Source: Actinomycetes bacterium
GTDB lineage: Bacteria > Actinomycetota > Actinomycetes > Actinomycetales > Cellulomonadaceae
Direction: 5' to 3'
Assembly: GCA_023412515.1 (NCBI GenBank)
Contig: JAEYNO010000200.1
Location: 1-5,003, forward strand
Length of the DNA stretch: 5,003 nucleotides
In this document: in pieces, positions 1 through 3,920 of the stretch
How positions within the stretch are numbered: position 1 is the stretch's first letter
How the letters are laid out: the number at the start of each line of letters is the position of its first letter
Position numbers and translations under genes: made by a program
The notes under the pieces: generated by a model
The model's input: only the letters and a program-made list of their open reading frames with translations
Told to the model about the DNA's origin: nothing
Database searches by the model: none

Positions 1-46
1 CCACCCGGGGGTGTCGCGGGGCCGTCGGCCGTGCGTGCGCGGAGGG

Positions 47-1399
47 TCAGGCCTGCTCGTCCGCGGCGTCGTCCTGCGCGGTCTCGGCCTGCTCGGCCTG
101 CTCGACCGCGGCGTCCTCCTCGTCGGAGCCGATGAACTCCGAGAGGTCCACGGCGGCACCCGAGCCGTCGACGACCGCGACCTGGCGCAGCGAGAGCGCG
201 AGCGCCTTGGAGCGAGCGACCTCGGCCACCATCGCCGGGATCTGGCCCTGCTGGTCGACGGTCTGGATGAACGTGTTCGGGTCCATGCCGTACTGGCGCG
301 ACGCGCTCACGAGGTAGTCGAGCAGCTCGCTCTGGCTGACCTTGACGTCGAGCTGCTCGGCGAGCGTGTCGAGCAGGATCTGGTTGCGCAGCGCGGTCTG
401 CGCCTGCTCGGTGACCTCGGCGCGGTGCTCGTCGTCCTCGAGGCGACCCTCGGACTCGAGGTGGCGGTACACCTCGGCCTCGACGACGCCCGCCGGCACG
501 GGGATCTCGACCTCGGACGTGAGCTTCTCGACCAGCAGGTCGCGGGCCTGCACGGCCTGGTTCGACGCCTTGATGCGCGCGGCCTGCTCGCGCAGGTCGG
601 CCTTGAGCTCGTCGATCGTGTCGAACTCGCTCGCGAGCTGCGCGAACTCGTCGTCGACCTCGGGGAGCTGGCGCTCCTTGACGCCCGTGGCCGTCACGGT
701 CACGGTCGCCTTCTCGCCCTGGCGCTCGCCGCCGACCAGCTCGGTCTCGAACGACGTCGTCTCGCCGGCCGACAGGCCCGTGAGCGCCTCGTCGAGGCCC
801 TCGAGCATGTTGCCCGAGCCGATCTGGTAGCTCGTGCCGGAGACCTGGTCGACCTGCTCGTCACCAATCGTCGCGGCGAGGTCGATGACGACGAAGTCAC
901 CCTCCTGCGCCGGGCGGTCGACACCCACGAGCGAGCCGAAGCGCTCGCGCAGCGCGTCGAGGCGCGCGTCGACGTCCTCGTCGCTGACCTCGACGTCGTC
1001 GACCGTCAGGGTCAGGCCGTCGAGCGCGGGCAGCGTGATCTCGGGGCGGACCTCGACCTCCGCCGTGAAGTGCAGCTCGCCCTCCTCGCCGGCGACGAGG
1101 CCGGGGACCTTGGTGACCTCGACCTCGGGCTGACCCATCGGGCGCAGCTCGTTCTCGCGCACCGCGTCGGCGTAGAAGCCCGACAGGCCCTCGTTGACGG
1201 CGTGCTCGATGACGGCCGGGCGGCCGACCCGCTGGTCGATGATGCGCGGCGGCACCTTGCCCTTGCGGAAGCCCGGCACCGTCACCTGCTCGGCGATGTG
1301 CTGGTACGCGTGCTCGATGCTCGGCTTGAGCTCGTCGTACGACACCTCGACGGACAGCTTGACCTTGGTGGGCTCCAGGGTCTCGACGGCGCTCTTCAC
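47..1399 (-). CDS. tig: Trigger factor, ribosome-associated chaperone and peptidyl-prolyl isomerase
   Basis: Trigger factor binds at the ribosomal exit tunnel and shields nascent chains in the cytoplasm. The protein is 450 residues, near the usual 430-470. The N-terminal ribosome-binding domain (about 1-115) carries the signature GFRKGKVP at residues 43-50. An FKBP-type isomerase domain follows at about 160-245, beginning near AQEGDFVVIDL. A helical substrate-binding C-terminal domain runs from about 245 to 420. The last 27 residues are an Ala/Glu/Asp/Gln-rich acidic tail, as in other actinobacterial homologues. The reading frame stays open 108 codons upstream, but family similarity begins at the GTG at 1399-1397, preceded by GGAG with a 9-base spacer. 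An in-frame TTG five codons upstream has no such site. In actinobacteria clpP genes usually follow tig, which would place them beyond the left edge. Identification is from sequence recognition and is secure. Confidence 0.96.
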   Translation of the reverse strand: MKSAVETLEPTKVKLSVEVSYDELKPSIEHAYQHIAEQVTVPGFRKGKVPPRIIDQRVGRPAVIEHAVNEGLSGFYADAVRENELRPMGQPEVEVTKVPGLVAGEEGELHFTAEVEVRPEITLPALDGLTLTVDDVEVSDEDVDARLDALRERFGSLVGVDRPAQEGDFVVIDLAATIGDEQVDQVSGTSYQIGSGNMLEGLDEALTGLSAGETTSFETELVGGERQGEKATVTVTATGVKERQLPEVDDEFAQLASEFDTIDELKADLREQAARIKASNQAVQARDLLVEKLTSEVEIPVPAGVVEAEVYRHLESEGRLEDDEHRAEVTEQAQTALRNQILLDTLAEQLDVKVSQSELLDYLVSASRQYGMDPNTFIQTVDQQGQIPAMVAEVARSKALALSLRQVAVVDGSGAAVDLSEFIGSDEEDAAVEQAEQAETAQDDAADEQA

Positions 1400-1571
1400 T
1401 TCGATGGTCTCCAACTGGTCATGGCCGGGCGCCGGCTGGTCCGACGGAGTGGCACGATCTGGTCCGCGACGGGTCACGGGGTCCGCGCACGGCGGCCCCC
1501 GGCAGCACCGCGACGGCCGCCCGGGGGGCGACGTCGTGCAGGCACCCGGGAGCGCGGACGCGCGACCCTCG

Positions 1572-1602
1572 ATGCTACGGCACGGGCGGGACGGACCGCC
1601 AA
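1572..1602 (-). promoter_or_regulatory. Candidate promoter for tig
   Basis: On the minus strand there is a TTGGCG box (1602-1597), a 19-base spacer and TAGCAT (1577-1572), which fits the actinobacterial TANNNT -10 pattern. Transcription would start near 1565, giving a leader of about 165 bases before the tig GTG. It lies in the gene-free stretch 1400-1708, in which I see no convincing additional gene. The -35 matches the consensus only partly, so the call rests mainly on position. Confidence 0.35.
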
Positions 1603-1671
1603 AGCGGACCGCGCGCCGCGCTGCGCGTCGGGAGCCGCGTCTCCGCGGGCCGTGGACCCTGCGGGACCCGG

Positions 1672-1677
1672 TAACCT
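1672..1677 (+). promoter_or_regulatory. Candidate -10 box for tRNA-Gly
   Basis: TAACCT lies 31 bases before the tRNA-Gly 5' end, in an otherwise GC-saturated stretch, and fits TANNNT. The predicted start is about 1684, leaving a short 5' leader for RNase P to remove. No good -35 box is visible at the expected spacing. A 7-bp hairpin (1686-1692 with 1699-1705) sits in the would-be leader. Confidence 0.4.
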
Positions 1678-1708
1678 TGCTGCGCCGCCCGGTCAGCGCC
1701 GGGTGCGT

Positions 1709-1779
1709 GCGGACGTAGCTCAATGGTAGAGCCCCAGTCTTCCAAACTGGCTACGCGGGTTCGATTCCCGTCGTCCGCT
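1709..1779 (+). tRNA. tRNA-Gly (anticodon TCC)
   Basis: A complete cloverleaf can be drawn. The acceptor GCGGACG pairs with CGTCCGC. The D arm is GCTC/GAGC. The anticodon stem is CCAGT/ACTGG around the loop CTTCCAA, with anticodon TCC at 1741-1743. The T arm has loop TTCGATT with one G-U closing pair, and the discriminator base is T. CCA is not fully encoded: CCG follows, so the A would have to be added by nucleotidyltransferase. It is divergent from tig. The anticodon reads GGA and, by wobble, GGG. Confidence 0.96.
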
Positions 1780-1784
1780 CCGAC

Positions 1785-1801
1785 CGCCCGACGTCCGGGC
1801 G
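1785..1801. terminator. Hairpin between convergent tRNA-Gly and DUF1801 gene
   Basis: CGCCCG and CGGGCG form a 6-bp GC stem with loop ACGTC. It lies 5 bases after tRNA-Gly and 6 bases before the stop of the convergent gene, so it could act on both strands. There is no T-tract, which is common for actinobacterial terminators but lowers certainty. Confidence 0.45.
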
Positions 1802-1807
1802 ACCCGT

Positions 1808-2263
1808 TCAGCCCGCCGCGCGTCGCACCAGGTCGGTCACGCGCGCCACGACGTCGTCGGTCAGCCCGGCGATCGCGAAGGCCGTCGGCCACATCGCACC
1901 GTCGTCGAGCGCGGCGGACTCGTTGAAGCCGAGCGTCGCGTAGCGCGTGCCGAACTTCGACGCCGCCTGGAAGAAGCACACGACCTGACCGTCCCTGGCG
2001 TAGGCGGGCTGGCCGTACCAGGTGCGCGGCGCGAGCGCCGGCGCGTGCTCGCGCACGATCGCGTGCACGCGCTCGGCGATCACCCGGTCCGCCTCGGGCA
2101 TCTCCGCGATCTTCTCGAGCGCGTCGGCCTCCGCCGCAGCCGCCTTGTCGGCCGCGCCGCGGCGCCCCTTCTGCGCGCGCAGCTCGGCCGCGCGCTCCTT
2201 CATCGCCGCGCGCTCCTCGGCCGTGAAGCCGTCGGCCTCCGTCTCGGTCGCCCTCGTGCCCAT
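1808..2263 (-). CDS. DUF1801-family protein of unknown function
   Basis: The protein is 151 residues, probably cytoplasmic, with no signal peptide or membrane segment. Residues 13-52 are Ala/Glu/Lys/Arg-rich and probably form a long charged helix. The DUF1801 (YdhG-like) domain covers about 55-148. Family-type motifs are WYGQPAY (82-88), VVCFFQ (94-99), K103 and the run RYATLGF (107-113), then LDDGAMWPTAFA (119-130). Some relatives are annotated as iron chaperones by analogy with the frataxin-like fold, but nothing here proves metal binding. The single cysteine is Cys96. The start is ATG at 2263, preceded by AGGAG (2273-2269) with a 5-base spacer. It lies downstream of tRNA-Pro on the same strand and converges on tRNA-Gly. 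The family assignment is good; the function is unknown. Confidence 0.88.
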   Translation of the reverse strand: MGTRATETEADGFTAEERAAMKERAAELRAQKGRRGAADKAAAAEADALEKIAEMPEADRVIAERVHAIVREHAPALAPRTWYGQPAYARDGQVVCFFQAASKFGTRYATLGFNESAALDDGAMWPTAFAIAGLTDDVVARVTDLVRRAAG

Positions 2264-2273
2264 GTCCGCTCCT

Positions 2274-2304
2274 GCCTCGGTGGGGTGTGCCGGCACCGAG
2301 GCTA
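2274..2304 (-). promoter_or_regulatory. Candidate promoter with overlapping dyad for the DUF1801 gene
   Basis: TAGCCT on the minus strand (2304-2299) fits a TANNNT -10 box and predicts a start near 2292, about 29 bases before the ATG. No clear -35 is visible. Overlapping it is an 8-bp perfect inverted repeat, GCCTCGGT (2274-2281) and ACCGAGGC (2295-2302), with a 13-base spacer. The half-site centres are 21 bp apart, about two helical turns. This geometry suits a dimeric repressor over the start site. The regulator is unknown. Confidence 0.35.
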
Positions 2305-2383
2305 GGGACGACGTGCGAGGGCGCGCTTCTCGGATCCTGACGAGAGCGCGGCCCGCGGCCGACGGGCCGGGCGACCGACCTCG

Positions 2384-2402
2384 CGACCGTCGTCGACGGT
2401 CG
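2384..2402 (-). terminator. Hairpin at the tRNA-Pro 3' end
   Basis: CGACCGTC and GACGGTCG form an 8-bp stem with a 3-base loop directly after tRNA-Pro. It shares the discriminator and the last two acceptor bases of the tRNA. It may end the tRNA transcript or mark the 3' processing site. There is no T-tract, so readthrough into the DUF1801 gene is possible. Confidence 0.35.
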
Positions 2403-2473
2403 GGGTGGCGGGATTCGAACCCACGACCTTCCGCTCCCAAAGCGGACGCGCTACCAACCTGCGCCACACCCCG
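2400..2473 (-). tRNA. tRNA-Pro (anticodon TGG)
   Basis: Read on the minus strand, a full 74-base cloverleaf is seen. The acceptor CGGGGTG pairs with CACCCCG. The D stem is GCGC/GCGC. The anticodon stem is TCCGC/GCGGA around the loop TTTGGGA, so the anticodon is TGG. G37 after the anticodon is typical of proline tRNAs. The T arm is GTGGG/CCCGC with TTCGAAT, and the discriminator is A. CCA is not encoded (CCG follows). The anticodon reads CCA and, by wobble, CCG. Confidence 0.96.
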
Positions 2474-2505
2474 CGCGCGTGCGCACCGGGTGGCACGGCA
2501 CGCCC

Positions 2506-2511
2506 ACCCTA
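2506..2511 (-). promoter_or_regulatory. Candidate -10 box for tRNA-Pro
   Basis: TAGGGT on the minus strand lies 32 bases upstream of the tRNA-Pro 5' end and fits TANNNT. No -35 box can be recognised in the G-rich sequence upstream. The call rests on position and the -10 match only. Confidence 0.3.
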
Positions 2512-2560
2512 CCGGCGCGCCCCTCCCGGGCCCCTCCCCCTCCGGCGTCCCCCCTCGGCG

Positions 2561-2627
2561 ACAGACAGCGGCACGGCGCGACGGACAGCGGCGTGCGCGT
2601 GTCCGTCGACCGCGGCGCTGTCCGTCG
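2561..2627. repeat. Intergenic repeat cluster with 12-bp inverted repeat
   Basis: This lies in the 288-base gene-free stretch between tRNA-Pro and the esterase gene. CGACGGACAGCG (2579-2590) is inverted perfectly at 2616-2627. The motif TGTCCGTCG also occurs at 2600-2608, so the left arm can pair with either copy, with loops of 12 or 28 bases. GACAGCGGC occurs twice in direct orientation 20 bases apart (2564 and 2584). The element could be a terminator-like structure, an operator cluster or a dispersed intergenic repeat. The sequence does not decide. Confidence 0.6.
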
Positions 2628-2642
2628 GGGCGAGGCACTACG

Positions 2643-2680
2643 GGGAGCGGGGTACGAGGGAGCCGGTGCGGGAGCGGGGT
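2643..2680. repeat. 11-bp direct repeat upstream of the esterase gene
   Basis: GGGAGCGGGGT occurs exactly at 2643-2653 and 2670-2680, with a 27-base period, ending about 80 bases before the esterase GTG. No recognisable promoter lies between 2628 and 2761, so the repeats could mark a regulator site. G-richness makes a chance match possible. Confidence 0.4.
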
Positions 2681-2761
2681 GGCACGTGCTCGGGTGACAC
2701 GGGGGCGTGCAGGGCGGGGCCGTGCTTCCGCGGCGGGCTCGCGGCGTGGTGGGATCGGCCG

Positions 2762-3409
2762 GTGACGACGACGACACTGCTGCGCCGCGGCGACCGCGTG
2801 CTCCTGACCGGCGACTCGATCACCGACTGGGGGCGCGACCGCGACCAGCCGGACTCGCCGTGGGGCCTCGGGCACGGGTACGCCGGGATCGTCGCGGCGC
2901 TGGCCGGTGCGCGCCGCCCCGACCTGGGGCTGACGTTCCTCAACCGCGGCATCGGGGGTAACACGACGCGGCAGCTGCGCGAGCGCTGGACCGCCGACGC
3001 GCTCGACCTGGAGCCGACCGTCGTGTCGATCCTCATCGGCGTCAACGACACGTGGCGCCGGTACGACTCGGGCACGCCCACGTCGGTCGAGGAGTACGAG
3101 GAGCACTACCGCGCGATCCTCGACGCGACCCGCGAGCGGCTCGACGCGCGGCTCGTGCTGATCGAGCCGTTCCTGCTGCCCGTGGCGCCCGTCGAGCACG
3201 CGTGGCGCGAGGACCTCGACCCGCGCATCCACGTCGTGCGCCGCCTGGCGGGTGAGGTCGGCGCCGCGCTCGTGCCCGCGGACGGGCTGTTCGCCGCCGC
3301 CGCGGCGCGGACGTCACCCGAGCGGTGGGCGTTCGACGGCGTGCACCCGACGCCGGCCGGGCACGGCTTGCTCGCCGAGGCCTGGCTCGACGCCGTGGAG
3401 CTCGGCTGA
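2762..3409 (+). CDS. SGNH/GDSL hydrolase, Axe2-like (probable acetyl-xylooligosaccharide esterase)
   Basis: The protein is 215 residues, a single-domain SGNH hydrolase without a signal peptide, hence probably cytoplasmic. Block I is GDSITDWGR with nucleophile Ser19. Block II is Gly63/Gly65 in NRGIGGNT, block III is GVND with Asn95, and block V is DGVHPT with Asp192 and His195, completing the triad. The layout (GDSITD.GR, GxGY, GNT.R.L..RW, P..VSI.IG.ND.WR.YD) closely resembles the intracellular acetyl-xylooligosaccharide esterase Axe2 of Geobacillus, about 219 residues. Deacetylation of imported xylan fragments is therefore a reasonable inference, but SGNH substrates are hard to predict. The GTG start fits the family N-terminus and has a weak GGGA 7 bases before it; no better in-frame start lies nearby. 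No sugar-utilisation gene is adjacent. The enzyme class is secure and the substrate is moderate. Confidence 0.9.
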   Translation: MTTTTLLRRGDRVLLTGDSITDWGRDRDQPDSPWGLGHGYAGIVAALAGARRPDLGLTFLNRGIGGNTTRQLRERWTADALDLEPTVVSILIGVNDTWRRYDSGTPTSVEEYEEHYRAILDATRERLDARLVLIEPFLLPVAPVEHAWREDLDPRIHVVRRLAGEVGAALVPADGLFAAAAARTSPERWAFDGVHPTPAGHGLLAEAWLDAVELG

Positions 3410-3444
3410 GCGCTGGTCTGCCGACACCGCGTGACCGCGTGGCA

Positions 3445-3461
3445 TCCGGGCACCGCCCGGA
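3445..3461 (+). terminator. Terminator-like hairpin after the esterase gene
   Basis: TCCGGGC and GCCCGGA form a perfect 7-bp stem with loop ACC, 35 bases after the esterase stop codon. There is no T-tract. The position and stem strength suggest the end of the esterase transcript. Confidence 0.5.
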
Positions 3462-3474
3462 ACCCGCCGTGCGC

Positions 3475-3525
3475 GCGGACGGCACCGGCCGACGCCCGTC
3501 ACGCGGGAGTCGTCGCGCCGTCCGC
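3475..3525. repeat. Nested inverted repeat, large hairpin
   Basis: GCGGACGGC (3475-3483) and GCCGTCCGC (3517-3525) form a perfect 9-bp outer stem. Inside, 3491-3498 pairs with 3504-3511 (GAC, one G-A mismatch, CCCG) around loop TCACG. It lies between the esterase hairpin and the cysK leader promoter and may be a second terminator or insulator. No function is proven. Confidence 0.45.
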
Positions 3526-3572
3526 ATCACGGACACGCGTCTCACGGGAACCTTTGCGCGGCATCGCGTGTT

Positions 3573-3584
3573 GACGCTAGCGTC
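3573..3584 (+). promoter_or_regulatory. Leader/cysK promoter -10 within a 12-bp palindrome
   Basis: TAGCGT at 3578-3583 fits a TANNNT -10 box. It is embedded in the perfect palindrome GACGCTAGCGTC (3573-3584), preceded by TT so that TTGACG is also present. A weak -35, TTTGCG, lies 19 bases upstream at 3553-3558. The predicted start is near 3590, about 63 bases before the leader ORF and 330 before cysK. If TTGACG were instead the -35, the matching -10 region would be GC-only, so I favour the first reading. A dimeric regulator bound to the palindrome would cover the promoter. Confidence 0.5.
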
Positions 3585-3592
3585 GGCTCGAC

Positions 3593-3610
3593 CACGGGCC
3601 GACGCCCGTG
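3593..3610 (+). promoter_or_regulatory. 5' hairpin of the cysK leader RNA
   Basis: CACGGGC and GCCCGTG form a perfect 7-bp stem with loop CGAC, right at the predicted 5' end of the leader transcript. It could protect the RNA end or take part in attenuation. Only the pairing is seen; the role is inferred. Confidence 0.4.
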
Positions 3611-3652
3611 CAGACGGCCCGCCGCACGGCGTGGCCCCGGACGAGGAGAGCG

Positions 3653-3727
3653 ATGCGCGTGCCGACCGCCGCCGTTGCCCCCGTCCAGCGCGCCTGCGTG
3701 GCGTGCTCGTGCTGTCGCTGTCGGTAG
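3653..3727 (+). CDS. Cysteine-rich leader peptide upstream of cysK
   Basis: This 24-codon ORF runs from ATG to TAG and ends in CVACSCCRCR: cysteines at 15, 18, 20, 21 and 23. Its ribosome binding site GAGGAG (3643-3648), 4 bases before the ATG, is better than that of cysK itself. The start and stop codons, site and Cys run are seen directly. Short ORFs ending in cysteine runs upstream of sulfur-assimilation genes are known in actinobacteria (described for Mycobacterium), where translation of the Cys codons controls the downstream gene. By analogy this peptide would be a cysteine sensor for cysK: shortage of charged tRNA-Cys slows the ribosome near the stop codon. Two of the five Cys codons are TGT, unusual in so GC-rich a genome and possibly slower to decode. 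The act of translation probably matters more than the peptide. Confidence 0.75.
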   Translation: MRVPTAAVAPVQRACVACSCCRCR

Positions 3728-3793
3728 AGCGCTGGCCGCTCGGCGCACGCGTGACGTGCGCGCACCCCACCGGTGCACCCTCGCCCAGCGCTC
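3727..3793 (+). promoter_or_regulatory. Alternative RNA stems behind the leader ORF, candidate attenuator
   Basis: GAGCGCTGG (3727-3735) is perfectly complementary over 9 bases to CCAGCGCTC (3785-3793). The same 5' segment can form a local 5-bp hairpin GAGCG/CGCTC (3727-3741), so the two folds exclude each other. The shared segment begins at the last base of the leader stop codon, where a ribosome paused on the final Cys codons would cover it. Further hairpins lie between: 3743-3749 with 3755-3761 (7 bp), and 3762-3766 with 3772-3776 (5 bp). A repeat of the latter stem is at 3829-3841. There is no U-tract, so intrinsic termination is not evident. Confidence 0.5.
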
Positions 3794-3800
3794 GCCCCGG

Positions 3801-3880
3801 AGACGTCCCCCGGACCGCTCCCCCTCCAGCACCACCGGTGCGCGGCGACCGCGGCGCACCCGCACCTCATCCCCCGCCCT
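3801..3880 (+). promoter_or_regulatory. C-rich, G-poor leader segment, possible Rho entry site
   Basis: By count there are 44 C and 19 G in these 80 bases, against near parity elsewhere in the window. Such C-over-G bubbles are typical of Rho-binding regions. It lies untranslated between the leader stop codon and cysK, where Rho could act when no stalled ribosome or fold protects the RNA. This is inference; no Rho site can be proven by eye. Confidence 0.35.
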
Positions 3881-3902
3881 GCCGGCCCGCGACGGGCCCG
3901 GC
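3881..3902 (+). promoter_or_regulatory. Hairpin just upstream of the cysK ribosome binding site
   Basis: GCCGGCCC pairs with GGGCCCGGC as 8 bp with one bulged C, loop GCGAC. It ends 10 bases before the cysK ribosome binding site GAGG (3913-3916). A CCTC at 3865-3868 could pair with that GAGG across the hairpin, but only over 4 bases, so sequestration is weakly supported. Confidence 0.4.
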
Positions 3903-3920
3903 ACCGACCGAAGAGGAACC

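Noticed and set aside
1..46. Possible terminator after tig
   Set aside because: Only 4-bp GC matches with tiny loops (for example CACC/GGTG at 2-13) can be drawn, so a terminator is not supported.
85..102. Tandem 9-bp repeat CGGCCTGCT in the tig 3' end
   Set aside because: It simply encodes the EQA repeats of the acidic tail, a low-complexity region that varies freely in trigger factors.
1400..1723. N-terminal extension of trigger factor to 558 residues
   Set aside because: The extra 108 residues are Arg/Pro-rich, cross the tRNA-Gly region and have no family similarity. The GTG at 1399 has a ribosome binding site and the proper N-terminus.
11..1729. A 572-codon plus-strand open frame across tig and tRNA-Gly
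   Set aside because: It is antisense to trigger factor, Leu/Arg/Asp-rich with no family resemblance, and it runs into a tRNA gene. It is a by-product of GC-rich third positions.
1709..2473. Mobile element or attachment-site signature bounded by the two tRNA genes
   Set aside because: No integrase, transposase or duplicated tRNA 3' end is present, and base composition is uniform. No CRISPR-like spaced repeats were seen either.
2405..2761. N-terminal extension of the SGNH esterase starting inside tRNA-Pro
   Set aside because: It would code antisense through a tRNA and the repeat cluster, with no domain or signal peptide. The GTG at 2762 matches the family start.
3675..3920. Upstream in-frame extension of cysK
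   Set aside because: The extension is Pro/Arg-rich, without similarity, and overlaps the Cys leader ORF. The ATG at 3921 with GAGG gives the standard CysK N-terminus.
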